From Macrocybe gigantea (Eukaryota > Basidiomycota > Agaricomycetes > Agaricales > Callistosporiaceae): DNA of 64,000 bases. The stretch lies in assembly GCA_011319805.1 (NCBI GenBank), contig SJRY01000244.1:1-64000 (forward strand), written 5' to 3'. The notes below the pieces were generated by a model. That model saw nothing but the letters and a program-made list of their open reading frames with translations. It ran no database searches and was not told where the DNA came from. The translations under genes were made by a program, and so were the position numbers. Positions 32,887 to 43,506 of the stretch are shown piece by piece (within the stretch, counting starts at the first letter, position 1; each line of letters opens with the position of its first letter).

Positions 32887-33892
32887 CTAATCTTTGGGAG
32901 TTTCGGGGAGTGCGGTCTGTCGTCGCTTCTCCACTGCAACCGCTGCCTCTTTCAAGGGCTTGCTCCATCTTGCCTCAGGTGAGTCCCAGATTCCTAGCTC
33001 CTTCTTCAGCTCTTGAATATCCATCTCCCAACGCTTCTCCCAGTAAACCGTGATCAGGTTTTGGGCGCTACCTCCGCACTTTAGGGCCCACGGAACAAAT
33101 TCCGAGTACAGACGATTCCGTTTCGCAGCATTGAGTCGCAATGGACCAAACAGCGCTGCCATACCTGTCATGGGCAGGCCTAGGTTGGCAAATTCGAAAA
33201 ATTTGACCGCCAGCTCCGATTCCACGTTCACCGGTAAATTGCAGATACAGTGGTAAAAATCGTGGCATTCTCGATATCGCTGCATGACATAGGCGAGCTC
33301 CGGGTCGTCGATGTAATGCACCTACATTGTATTTCATATAGAACAGCCAAGAATGAATGCGAAAACAGGCTCACTGGCGCACGCGTGTCTGGTGTCACGC
33401 CGCATCGTTCCAACCACGTTATGTATGCCCGGCCAAAGGTGCCTTCAGGATACGCGGCCAGCTTTTTCATGTCAACCGTCGTCGAGTTCACTCTGGGTCT
33501 ATCTTTCAGGATCTGGCGTCCTTCTGAGCTCTCGAGCATAGCATCACGAAGTCGGGATAGACTCGGACCAGCAGTGGTCTCCCCCAAAGCAGCGACCATG
33601 TCTCAATGGCGAAGGGTCATTATTATTTCGAGCACACGATTTCTAACGACACACCTCCCCTTCGAGGATCGGCCAATGACATAATGGCGGATCCCACAGC
33701 CAAGAAAGCGTTTTCGAACCAATTAAGAGGAATGTGGCCTTTGTAGGCAGGCCCCGTGCTGGCGAAACGCGCCGAAATTGCATTTCTGGGCGCCTTTTCC
33801 CGGCGCCTACAACCTTCGCTGCTTAGCACGGCACTTTCCCGTGCTGAAAGCCAGAACATAGAACGTCTAACGAAACTTCTGCTGACGGCCAT
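32887..33892 (-). CDS. COQ4: Ubiquinone biosynthesis protein Coq4
   Basis: Three exons run from ATG 33892. MAVSRSFVRRSMFWLSAR is an Arg/Ser-rich mitochondrial presequence, and LNWFENAFLAVGSAIMSLADPRRG follows. After an intron, MVAALGETTAGPSLSRLRDAM and YPEGTFGRAYITWLE lead to a second intron (about 33373-33324) and the core. The Coq4 signature HDFYH with a glutamate 12 residues on (HDxxH-x11-E) lies at about 33270-33220, followed by GLPMTGMAALFGPLRL and an ITVYWEKRWEMD C-terminus. Coq4 is needed for coenzyme Q assembly on the mitochondrial inner membrane and takes part in head-group modification. Length (~260-270 residues) and motifs are complete and no frame break was seen. It diverges from the C2H2 gene. 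Confidence 0.92.
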
Positions 33893-34355
33893 GGTTGGAC
33901 CCGGGCGAGTTTTCGCCTGCTCGCTGTGGTAAACGTCCGCAAAAGGTCGAGGGAGAACGGGTCAAAGCGCGTGACAATGTAACCCGTCACACCCACATGA
34001 TTCTCGCCCTCCTCCGACTCCACGTCGCGCCCCCTCATTGCAGACTCAACTCCCAGACATTCACATGGTGACCATGGACAACGCCTGTACGGGATGGTCC
34101 ACAGCAAAAGACGCGACGAACACGTTGTTTCTCGCCAAACTCGCTACGATCATCCGGCGGTTTGGGGTCGTGTTTCCCTTTTACCTGGTTACACAGCTTT
34201 GACAATTCGAATGTGGCCTGCACTCTGCCTAGCATTCACATTAAAGCAGGACAGACGCATATATAGTCGCACTTCGTTCTGGCGCGTCGCAGTGCTGTTT
34301 AGGACTCCCAGAAACACTCTCTACCGCGATTTTGCCTTCGATTTTCCCTCCATAA
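33893..34355. promoter_or_regulatory. Divergent intergenic region, COQ4 and C2H2 gene
   Basis: About 460 bp between two outward-reading start codons, so both promoters must lie here. I see no unmistakable element. Confidence 0.4.
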
Positions 34356-35300
34356 ATGGACCGTCGCCACTTTTATGGTTCAGTCGAGTACCTTGGCCAC
34401 TATCGTCGGACCACTTCCCGGCCGCCGTCGAGACAGCGGCCTCATCAAAAATACGATCGCACCAAGAGGTACTGCACGTACTTCCCTGCAAAGGCTAGTT
34501 TCAACGACAAATGGAATTTCGCGGACGACCAGAGTACTTGGGAGTTCTCCGCCCCAGTGGCGTTGACCAAATCTCGCAGCTCCAGTAGAACTGGATCAGA
34601 TACGACCTGCAGCAGCCCTGCGCAGGAAATCATCATTCGTTACAGGGCCGGGTTGCCCCAGGATCATGCTTCCGACTCCGGTTCAAGCTCTGGTTCCTCG
34701 TACTCATCCGAGACTCTCCCAACTAGTTCAACTAGCTCATACAAAGAGCCGCCCCGACAGCGCGAACGGCCGAGTGCGGATGTTGACGAAGAACCGAAGG
34801 CTAAATTCCGGCAATCTCGCTATGACGCTCTGGCGAATACGGTTAGCGTGCCTCTCCTGATCTTCACATCTGCAAAAGGCACTCAGTCGTTCCTTTTTTC
34901 GATCAGCGAGCAGAAGCTTACTCGGTTATGAAGCATCTCGGCCTTACTGAAAACGACCGTTTGATCTGTCAACGACCTGGCTGTCGCGACACAGTTCAGA
35001 ATGTCAACGCCTTAATGTACCATCTTCATATTCACGATATCGACGACAAGCGAGTTCATCCCCCTTGCATCCGCGTTAATTAATGCTGACTAGTTTTTAT
35101 TGTAGAATCATCGCTTGCAAACATCATAATCCATGCTTTGAGAGCATTCACAGATTGAATATGCATTGTTCCGCCAAATCTCCTCCTGTCAGTCCCCTCA
35201 GAGGTTTGTACTGTGCCTGTCACCAGTTCATCGTGTTATAATTAATTTCACGTTCCCAGAGGGCTTCTCCCGTATCCTGCATAAAATCCGTCGCCTCTAG
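34356..35300 (+). CDS. C2H2-type zinc-finger protein
   Basis: The start ATG is 34356 (MDRRHFYGSVEYLGHYRR). The first exon is Ser/Arg-rich with a low-complexity SGSSSGSSYSSETL stretch. It reaches a donor at about 34841, and an intron to about 34903 restores RAEAYSVMKHLGL. A finger follows: CQRPGCRDTVQNVNALMYHL with HIHD (C-x4-C .. H-x3-H). A second related segment, CKHHNPCFESIHRLNMHC, lies at about 35111-35164, and a last small exon ends EGFSRILHKIRRL at 35298-35300. The joint between the two fingers (about 35080-35105) does not fit perfectly and may hide an indel. DNA or RNA binding is the likely role; targets are unknown. Confidence 0.62.
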
Positions 35301-35737
35301 ATTTATTTATTCTACGTTACCGCAAATTTCCACTGTAGCATGCCCACATTCTTGTTAGACCATCATACCAAGGCATTCCCTGTATTCTAGTTGTCACCGT
35401 CAGCTTTCGGTCGTACTTATTATTCTTGTGTACAACATCCTTGATCCTCGGACATATGTTTAGAACCAGCGCATGGATAGTATTTTATACCTATATTTAT
35501 TGCATATTAATTAACTTGGTCGTCGTTTCATAACTCGTCTGTGCGCTACGGAGACATGATCTTGAACACGCTGGAAGTCCGTCTTGCGCGGGATTAAAAT
35601 ATAAGCGATGCGTAGAGATTCACATCGGTCGAAGCTTTCACACTGACGTGCAGTATTAGAACTGAAAAAGTGTGATAAATAACATTTCCTGAGAAGGTGT
35701 CATTATTACAAGTTGTGAACAAGTCAGCCCATCGCCT
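35301..35737. other. AT-rich intergenic region
   Basis: About 440 bp between two convergent genes, probably 3' UTRs. No supported feature. Confidence 0.45.
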
Positions 35738-36909
35738 TCAGTCACACTTGTTCAAGGCCTCGTCACGGCAAGCCTTTGAACAGAAATAATCGGTATAGCT
35801 TTGCGGCAGTGTCAAACACATGATGCACGGTGAGGCAATTCCCGTTTCCACTGCCTCCCTGTACACAAGATACAGCCCAGGATCAGATTGGACAATACGC
35901 AGAACAAAAAAAAACATGTTCGAGCTGTGCCACTTACTTGCGGTGTCTTGTGGAGCAGTAATCGCTCGCCTTCATGCCTTTCGGGTCAACGTGTACAGGC
36001 TGGTCGCAGCTTGGAATAAGACAGATGGCAGCGTCGCCGTCGTCTGCATCTGAGTCTGCGGTTGCATCGACGCTACGTTGCGGTTGCAATTGAGTGGATG
36101 AAGATAGTACGTGCGATAAGGCGGTCGATGATATACCGTTTGAGGGTCCGCTCCCGTGGCAACTGCTGCTGCCTGAGATGACATGGAGTCGAGGAATGGA
36201 TTGTTAATGGGCTGTCCCTGAACAAGGCGTTGTGACTTGCTAGTTACCTGCAACGGCTGAGTGGTCGGACCCGACGATGACGAAGGCTGTTGCTTTGAGC
36301 CACCCGCGGCGGAATTCACCGTTGCCAGCAGCGCTTGAATCTGAGGAATGCTCTGCGCAACGATTTCTGATGGACATTGTTTAAGAAGGCAGATTAATGA
36401 GTCCTTAATGTGAAAAGAAAAGTCTTTCAATGTCCGGGAATTTCCACGTACGGGCGAGCTGGAGTGGGTCCACAGAACCGCTCTTAGATGGTTTCTGCGC
36501 ACTGTTTTTCGTAAGGTTGTTCCCGGTGTTTGGGACTGTTGCTTGAGGTGCTCCCGCAGGCGCGGCTTGTCCTGCAGCAGGTTTCTTCGATCCGTTGGCC
36601 AAGGAGGCACAATTCTTGCCACAATAGGCAAAGTTCTGATACTTGGGCTTCTTATGGCAATGCTATGAAGGTCGAAGCGAGTCAGCAGCCACCATACCAT
36701 GACCCCAAACATGACTCACATCGCACATCTTCGCAGCTTGGATAGCACAGGTCTTGGAACAGTAGCTATGATTCGAAAACTTTGGCTTCTGTTGGCAGTA
36801 CTAAGGTGATGTGAGATGAGCTCTCGACAGGGTTATCGAGCGGAAGAGAAGAACCTACGTCACAAAGCTGAGCAGGGTTCTGGGTAGTAGCGGGCGCACG
36901 AGTAGCCAT
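35738..36909 (-). CDS. Cysteine-knuckle protein related to the nearby ART genes
   Basis: Starting at ATG 36909, two repeated knuckles come first, each on its own exon side: LCD + YCQQKPKFSNHSYCSKTC and MCD + HCHKKPKYQNFAYCGKNC. Both introns fall in phase 0 right after C-D. A Gln/Ser/Pro-rich linker follows. The C-terminus has two more knuckles, CLIPSCDQPV..DYCSTRHR and PCIMCLTLPQSYTDYFCSKAC, ending NKCD. The same four-knuckle module heads the two ADP-ribosyltransferase genes at 40039 and 41545, but no transferase domain follows here. The frame changes near 36090 in a C-rich spot, so an indel or missed intron is possible. Zinc binding is likely. The role is unknown; it may be a partner or regulator of the transferases. 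Confidence 0.65.
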
Positions 36910-37134
36910 GTTCGTCGATAGTATTGGTGATGGTGAATGCAAGGCAGAAAGAGAAGCATTTTATAAAATCGTATTAAAATCATATACACGCGGATGTCAC
37001 CCCGCTCGCGTCGTGGTCTAGCCAAGCACTTGTCCTTCCACATAACCCAACGACCAGTCAACACGTGTTGCGATGGCTTGAAAGAAAGTGTTGCAAACAA
37101 TGAGGCAAAAGCACCTGGCACATAGGATAAGCGA
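36910..37134. other. Intergenic region
   Basis: Holds the promoter of the cysteine-knuckle gene and the end of the NADAR gene. No further feature seen. Confidence 0.4.
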
Positions 37135-38178
37135 TCATGTTTCGCGGAGTTTCGCCCGCAGCCTTTCCAGTGCCTTTCCGAGCTCATTGCGGCCTTGCCC
37201 GTCAGGACCAACACCCCAAAACGCGTCTTTATCCGAATCCTGAGCACAGCCATTCAGTGATCCGTTGTTTCCGAAGTCAATGTCATTAGAGGAACGAACC
37301 TCGACTAGCTCTGCATCGCCTGTAGTCAGGAGCTCAGCTTTGAGATCGGCATGCTGCGTGAACTTGTGCCAAAGTGTCTCATGCATCTGTATAAGCATGT
37401 GAATTACTGTTCCGAGTGAAACGCACGAGCCGGACTGCAATTACTTTTTCGATGTTCACGTCTTTCCAGTCGCGGCGCACCTCCGGCTGAAAGCGTCGAG
37501 CTTCGGAGAATGCCACACTGGGCCTTTCAGAGCATGTTCTAATATGTTCAGCGAGATTGGGACGATGGTCTTGGAACTGGGAAAAGGAGCATGAATATGG
37601 CGTAAAACTCGTTCGAGGATTGGGTTCCAAACTTTGAATGACTGGAACAGGTGTTCGCTCGTCGGATATTTCTTGCCTTTATAAACGACGGGATGTTCAG
37701 AAAAATTTGTAAACCCGTAGTGCGGGTCTTGCTTGTGGTAAAACAGAATACGTGGCCGTGTGCCATTGCGCGGCGAATTCATCTTGGATGACTCCGCAGA
37801 GCTGCTGCCCGTGGCCGAGGAGGGGAAAAATTCCGAGCGACGAGAACGAGCGCTATCTTTCCGCAAGACATTCCCTCCCTTGTCAGATGTTCCACCATCA
37901 TTGACCCTTGGCATATGACGTTTAGTAGACTCTGGTCTCGGGGATTGTAGATCATCTGTTCCTGTTCTAGATACGTCTGCGAGAGAGAGAAGCTGATCTA
38001 GGTTATGAGGGTTCCACTGCGATGGGTCGACGTCAGAAGTCACGTAGACTGTGCGACTTCTTTCCTCAATACGATATTGGATGGGTCCTTGCTTGGTGGT
38101 TGGCGAAGAGCAAGCGGGCAAGGAAACCGTGGTAACAGCAGGCGATGTCACGATGGTGATTGTCTTACGGGACTGCAT
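37135..38178 (-). CDS. NADAR (YbiA/DUF1768) domain protein
   Basis: From ATG 38178 a ~150-residue Ser/Arg-rich leader precedes a full NADAR domain: ILFYHKQDPHYGFTNFSEHP and YPTSEHLFQSFK. After an intron (about 37627-37574) come LAEHIRTCSERPSVAF, EARRFQPEVRRDWKDVNIEK and, across two more introns, MHETLWHKF, LLTTGDAELVE, DAFWGVGPDGQGRNELGKAL. All joints restore one frame. NADAR proteins are linked to NAD/ADP-ribose chemistry. Members act as glycosidases in riboflavin-intermediate handling (YbiA), and others have been reported to remove ADP-ribose from nucleic-acid bases. Which reaction applies here is unknown. It stands between a knuckle protein and three ADP-ribosyltransferase genes, which suggests work on the same modification. 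Confidence 0.87.
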
Positions 38179-38339
38179 GGCAAATGGAAAGAATGGGTCC
38201 TATTACTGGCGTCTGATTCGGGAGTTTTGTAGCGCTGGCAGGAAAGCAGCAGACTGGGAATTTTGAGCCTGACCGAGCTGAGGTGGATTCTTTGAATTCA
38301 CAAAGTGTAGAAACCTGCCCGCTCATCGACATGCCTATG

Positions 38340-38792
38340 CTATGCAACACGCCCGCAGCGCGCGACGCCTAGCCGCATGTCAGTCACCAGTAACAGAAGA
38401 GCCTCGCTGCAAAAGCGTTGTTGACAGTGAACGTGAGCGGCCATCACTGGTATCGGAATCCGGAACAACGGGATATGCCACGACCCTGCACAAACAACTG
38501 GCTTCGCAGTCTCTTTCTTCCAGTCGGAATGCTCACAACTCAGACGGATATTTATCGGGCGTTCGATAACGGTGAAAGCCGATTTAGGGTTCTCGGTGTC
38601 TTTGACGATCTCGGAGTTCACGGTGGTTGTGCACACAGACTCTAGCCGAGCCTGATCACAGTCCAAAACATGAACTTCGCAAGACTGGACCGACGTACGT
38701 GGGCGCCTGGGTATTTCAAGAACATGCCCAATCCATGAATAATCTTGTCCCTGTAACACGCCAAACGTGCTTAAAAACGCGGAGGTTTTCAT
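38340..38792 (-). CDS. Unrecognised minus-strand ORF next to an ART gene
   Basis: A 150-residue frame runs from ATG 38792 (MKTSAFLSTFGVLQGQDYSW) to the stop at 38340. The middle part (LDCDQARLESVCTTTVNSEI, RPINIRLSCEHSDWKKE) has a balanced composition and could be real. The C-terminal 40 residues look random and may be intron read-through. Only 23 bp separate its ATG from the divergent ART start at 38816. No family was recognised. Confidence 0.35.
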   Translation of the reverse strand: MKTSAFLSTFGVLQGQDYSWIGHVLEIPRRPRTSVQSCEVHVLDCDQARLESVCTTTVNSEIVKDTENPKSAFTVIERPINIRLSCEHSDWKKETAKPVVCAGSWHIPLFRIPIPVMAAHVHCQQRFCSEALLLLVTDMRLGVARCGRVA

Positions 38793-38815
38793 TCCTTTGT
38801 CCCACAACGTGAATC

Positions 38816-39933
38816 ATGACCATCTCGGTGGACGACTTCAGCTTTGAGCACCCCGCAAACACTAAGAATGCCAGATGGAAACGACTTGTGCTTCTTTCAG
38901 AAAGCGAATCTTCACATTCACGCGGTGTGTAGAAGCACGCTATCTGTTTCGTTCCTTGGACCTGACGTGCATATCTGCGCCACATAGTCGCATCGAGGTT
39001 CTACAAAGGTTGGAAGCACCCTCACAAGCCGCTGCCGAAGATACATGCCATCTTTAAGATATTGTCTTCGGAAGAGAGCCTAGAAAGGTACCGCAATTAT
39101 AGGTGGGGTTCATTCCCGGCCCTGTAACGTTCATGAATGAATGGTGTTTCTAGGGCTCATGTCGCTGCCGCTCCACTGGTGTCGAACGTGAAACGACCAG
39201 GGAATGAAAAGATTCTTTTTCACGGTACAACGCGATCATGTTTGCTCGCAGAAGATAGTAGCCGTATCCTGCTATGCAGCCTTCCTGACTGCTCCCTTTG
39301 TTGCGTCATACGCAACTCCTACGACGTTCGCAAATGTGGTCAGTAATGATTATACCCATTTCATGCCCACTACTGATTATCTTCTCCAGGAATGCGGAAC
39401 AAATTTCGCCGGTAAATTGCATCCTGATGTGCACAAAATGGACAACTCATGTACGATGTGATATTCGCAGCTTTGGCACTGGGATCTACACGACCTCTTG
39501 CTCGTCCAGTAAGTCGATTCCTCTCGTGAAATGAAGCACCCCGAAATGAATGGTGCCGTTTCTAGAAGCAGATGATTATTCCTATAGCGCCTGTGCGGCT
39601 TCGAAATATCGTGTGATGCTTGCCAATCGCGTCGTTGTGGGAAGACCTCATAAGCGACGGAAAAACGCGACAACCTTAACGGAACCGCCCTCCGGGTATC
39701 ATTCTGTATGTCCCATGACAGCTTCGCTTGTTTGAACCTGACCGCTAACACGAGTCGATGGGAAGGTGGTCGGGAAACCTGGTGTTGACCTAAACTATCC
39801 TGAAACTATTGTCTACGATAATGACGCGATCCGGCCGGCATTTCTCATCGTCTACGGGGACGACAAAAGTGAGAATCCAACCAAAATACGTGATCTACTA
39901 TCTACGATATTTAAGACTTCGGTGGCGTCATGA
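38816..39933 (+). CDS. PARP-like ADP-ribosyltransferase lacking the knuckle module
   Basis: ATG 38816 opens MTISVDDFSFEHPANTKNAR, followed by LVLLSESESSHSR. This lines up with LEVPEGHVTFKS, the segment just before the transferase domain of the gene at 41545. After an intron (about 38922-38984) come VASRFYKGWKHP, ILFHGTTRSC, SLPDCSLCCVIRNSYDV, RRFGTGIYTTSCSS, YRVMLANRVVVGRP and NYPETIVYDNDAIRP, with the stop at 39931-39933. The H (HGT), Y (GIYTT) and E (PETIVY) of an H-Y-E catalytic triad are all present. The family moves ADP-ribose from NAD+ to a target. The four N-terminal cysteine knuckles of its neighbours are absent, so this may be a short paralog. No frame break was seen. Confidence 0.78.
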
Positions 39934-40038
39934 TCCTATCTGGCTATGTATTAAGAAGCTTTTTGCTGAATTATATGTTATTATGATAGGCAGCGTATTT
40001 ATATAGAGTCAATATATACCCATTCCCCGCCCTAAACG

Positions 40039-41271
40039 TTACTTGGTATACATGATCACATAGACTGGCAGTATCGCATCAGCGACTGGGACGAAGACCG
40101 ACTCTTTCTCCATCTGCGGCGCCGCTCACTCAGCATCTGAACTTGGTGAGGTGAAACACTCTCACCTCTTCGTCATTCGCTGATGAATCTGGTTTCTCTA
40201 CAGTTGCGTCACAAGCAATCATGACCCTGTAGGGAGTGGACGTGCAAGAAGTCGCAAATTTGTCGGCCAAACCCGGATTTCGGTATGAATAAATGCCATC
40301 GCCAAATCTGTTTCTGCATGGTTAATGCTTGGCCCAATCCAGATTGCGTAAATCTTGGAACTTCACCTTCCGTTATTGAACGGCGCTCCAAAGGCGAACG
40401 CCTTGAAGGCCGATTTAACAATACAGCATATGCCACAAGACCTGAAATTGCACAGCGCCGAGTCTCGAAAACCCAGGTCGCATATGCACTGGGAGCTGTG
40501 AAAGGTGCGTATTTCCGTCATATTATGTTGTTTTGTCCTTCCTTTGGCATCAACATCGTGGAGAAGTAAGCAGAAAACGAAGTCCTTACCGATATGCATC
40601 ATGCCTAGCTCGAATATCCCGCGGCAAGAGAACTTCGTAGACTTTCTCGACTTTGGGTGTACTGCCTCGGGTCTCCCATTCGCTGAGAAACTGAGCTCGA
40701 GCTGTCAATAGCCTTAATACAAGTTCGTTGGAAAAAGGATCATGGCTTACGAACCATTTTTAAAACTCGTTCCGTCAACATCCAGCTCTCTCAAGCGTGG
40801 ATTGTGGCGCGCGTGGCGATCGCAAGCTATGCACAGCTCGCCGATGGTGCGTGGCAATTCGCGACAGGAATCGCACGCGTCCGCTATGCCCTGCTTGACA
40901 CCGTCCCTGAAATGTTTGGTGAGTTAATCGTATCCGCTGATTGCTGAAAATCGATGGACGTGCTTGGCGTGCGATTCGCTGCAGAAATTACCGAACGCCG
41001 CCTTTCCTGTCATGCGACATCCAGGTAGGGTGCAGGAAGCCGGGTTTACGGCTTGGCTGTTCCGCGCGCAAGTCCTGCTGCAATACGGATGTTTGTATCC
41101 CTTCTCCACGTATTTGGGCTTCTTCCCGCAAATCTATGTTCATCGAGTCTTAGATGGATGGATTCGAAATGCCTTCATTCAATAACCCACCTCGCAGAGG
41201 TCTACGGGAGGGCTCTGAGCTCTATTGCTCGAGCCTAGTTTCATGACCGTTTTGACAATCGAAGGCGTCAT
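40039..41271 (-). CDS. PARP-like ADP-ribosyltransferase with altered active site
   Basis: From ATG 41271, MTPSIVKTVMKLGSSNRAQ leads to knuckles: LCE + ICGKKPKYVEKGYKHPYCS, SCTLPGCR..GNFCSESHA and a diverged CDSCRELPRTIGELCIAC. The phase-0 intron after L-C-E matches the neighbour genes. The transferase part reads FLSEWETRGSTPKVEKVYEV, IRTFHSSQCICDLG, SCGICCIVKSAF, RFGDGIYSYRNP and ESVFVPVADAILPVYVIMY, with the stop at 40039-40041. The first motif is HSS where the paralogs have HGT. The tyrosine of GIYS is kept. At the glutamate site the alignment puts serine (or E one residue early). The frame is intact through about eight exons, so this looks like a maintained but perhaps inactive member. It diverges from the gene at 41545. 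Confidence 0.75.
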
Positions 41272-41544
41272 GGAGGTTCTGTGATGAAGAGGCGGTCATC
41301 AAGTTTCGACACGTCCCTAATAATCGCATCAGCCGGCGATTTCCATGCAATGCCGCACTCGAACCTCGTTGTTACGGGGCGTGCAGAGCAGAAGGCGTTG
41401 CAGTCGCATGGCACACATCGAGGATACCTCCCCCTTTTATAAACAGGTTTAGCGCTATTTTTTGCCGCATATTCCTTGCTGCTGATCAGTGGCACTATTG
41501 TTTCTTTGTCTTCTCATCCCTTCCGCTGAGCGGAAGATACCTGA
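41272..41544. promoter_or_regulatory. Bidirectional promoter of two ART paralogs
   Basis: A 273-bp gap separates the outward-reading ATGs at 41271 and 41545, so both transcripts must start here. A ttttataaacag (TATA-like) occurs near 41435 on the plus strand. Shared control is inference. Confidence 0.5.
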
Positions 41545-43423
41545 ATGTCATCCTATATTCCTTTGGCGTTATCGCTCCTCCAGGCTGGCGTTTCCTCGTA
41601 TCAGTCGAGTGCCAACCCCACATCAACCAGTACCCCACCTGGCAATGGCGCGCCAAGCGCTCCTGCCCCGTCGAACCCCGTGAATGTGCCTGGAAGTTCT
41701 TCCAAAGCTTCCACTAATGCCAACGCTGCGCTGTCACTCGGTGTTAGTCCGCCGAACGGCACCTCAACGTCCAATCTATGCGAAGTGCGTACACAAAAAT
41801 ATGATTTGCTTTGATTGCGATTCTGACCCGTTGAGGAAAAAAAGACTTGTCACTCGCGTCAAAAGCACTACGACGCGCAGACCGGCAAAACCCATCCGTA
41901 TTGCTCAAAGACATGCGCCAGTAATGCAAAGGGTAGCAACACGAAGGGTACTTCGGGGCTTTGCGAGGTCAGTTCTACGGTCTACCCTGGAATCGGAATT
42001 TATCTATGGCCTTTTGTAGTACTGTAAAACTCGACCCAAGTACCAGGATTGGTCCGGCGTCTACCCTTATTGCGGCAAGATCTGTGCTGGTAATGCGTCC
42101 AAGGCTTCGGCTTCGCAGAAACGAAAGAATACGCTGATGAATAATAAAGGTGCTGGGAAATGCAAAATCTTCCCTGCGGGGATTGACGTTTAGTTGTTAC
42201 ATCTGTAGGCACTTGCCTTGCTCCAGGCTGTCAGAACCCGCCGCATTCCAACCCCGATGGGACGGTCTCGAACTATTGCAGTCAAGCACACAAGACGTCT
42301 GTAGTCCTTTCCGCTCTTGAATTGGACAGCTACTGAAGAAAGCCGATTCATAGCCTGGGAGAGTCAATATGCTTGATGTGCAGGCAAGATGCCAAACAGC
42401 AGAATTCTCACTTCTGCTCCAAGGCATGTATCGACCAGGCGGAGAAGAACGGTCCCATGGTCCTGGAGGTTCCTGAGGGTCATGTCACATTTAAGAGCGG
42501 TGGGTTAGAACGTTACCCCGTATTTCCGCCATTTTCATGCTTCAATTTTCCCCACGGGTTTATCCAGTTGCCGATCAGTTCGCGGCCTCCTGGAGGCACC
42601 CAGGTACGGTATGCCCACCTGTTCGGAGGATATACAAGATACTTTCTCCGCAAGCATCGCTCGCTAGCTACAATGCCTACAAGTGAAGTGCAGTTGTCTT
42701 GCATGACTTTAAATTTCATTCAAAACGTATGCTTTTGGTATCAACCCACAGAGCCTCTGTTGAAAAGCGAGGAAACTTCGTCGCCGCAGGACGGACAGCC
42801 GGTAATGAGAATAGGCGATGGCACGGAACACGAAGAGAGTGCAACTTTGGAGACAAGGGAAATACCAAACTGTGCAGTTCGCCGACATGCTCGCTTTGTT
42901 GCATTATTCGCACATCGTTCGATTTGAGCCTTTGGGGAAAGAAAACAGGATGGGGAAGGTACCTTCGTCTTTGTTGAACATCCGATATATCTCCACAGAG
43001 GTTTACGTTTACCACTTGTGTTCTAGATTCGGGAAGGGGATCTACACCTCCTCGACCTCGTCGAAGTGCGTCAAAATGAATTTGCGAAGCTCGCATCTTA
43101 CTGACCTTCCTGCTGCCAATTTTTAGGTCCAATGACTATTCTTCTAACGACTGCAAGTCACCGTATAAGGCCATCCTCCTCAACAAGGTCATCGTCGGCA
43201 AAGGTTGCAAGATGTTGATGGATAACACGACGCTTACGGCGCCCCCTCCAGGTTACGACTCGGTAAACATGATATCGTATCCACATGTTTAAAGTGCTCA
43301 TCTCATTCCCTACATGCATTGCAGGTGCTAGCCGAGAAGGGGGGTAGCTTGAACTATGACGAGCTCGTTGTTTACAGGAATGATGCTATCAGACCTTCGT
43401 ATCTCGTCTTGTATGAGATTTAA
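41545..43423 (+). CDS. PARP-like ADP-ribosyltransferase with four cysteine knuckles
   Basis: The N-terminus (MSSYIPLALSLLQAGVSSYQ) is followed by a Ser/Pro/Asn-rich linker. Knuckles follow on separate exons: HPYCSKTCASNAKG, LCE + YCKTRPKYQDWSGVYPYCG, CLAPGCQNPP..NYCSQAHK and CLMCRQDAKQQNSHFCSKAC. The transferase domain shows VADQFAASWRHPG, ENRRWHGTRREC, SPTCSLCCIIRTSFDLS, RFGKGIYTSSTSSK, PYKAILLNKVIVGKG, PPPGYDSV and NYDELVVYRNDAIRPSYLVL, with TAA at 43421-43423. H-Y-E are all in place. About ten introns with good ends were needed, and none breaks the frame. It probably uses NAD+ to ADP-ribosylate an unknown target; the knuckles may select it. It is the most complete copy of the cluster. Confidence 0.85.
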
Positions 43424-43506
43424 CGGTGAATCAGTCTGGTTTACTGACTAACTATAAATATATGATATGTTTAATAATTATAGCTGTATCATAAGCCCGT
43501 TGAGTT

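Noticed and set aside
36211..36240. Possible intron in the cysteine-knuckle gene (gtaact..cag)
   Set aside because: Only about 30 nt, and the frame is open through it, so no need for splicing there.
38716..38985. Minus-strand 89-residue frame from ATG 38985
   Set aside because: It overlaps the first coding exons of the ART gene at 38816, whose protein aligns with its paralogs; this frame has no such support.
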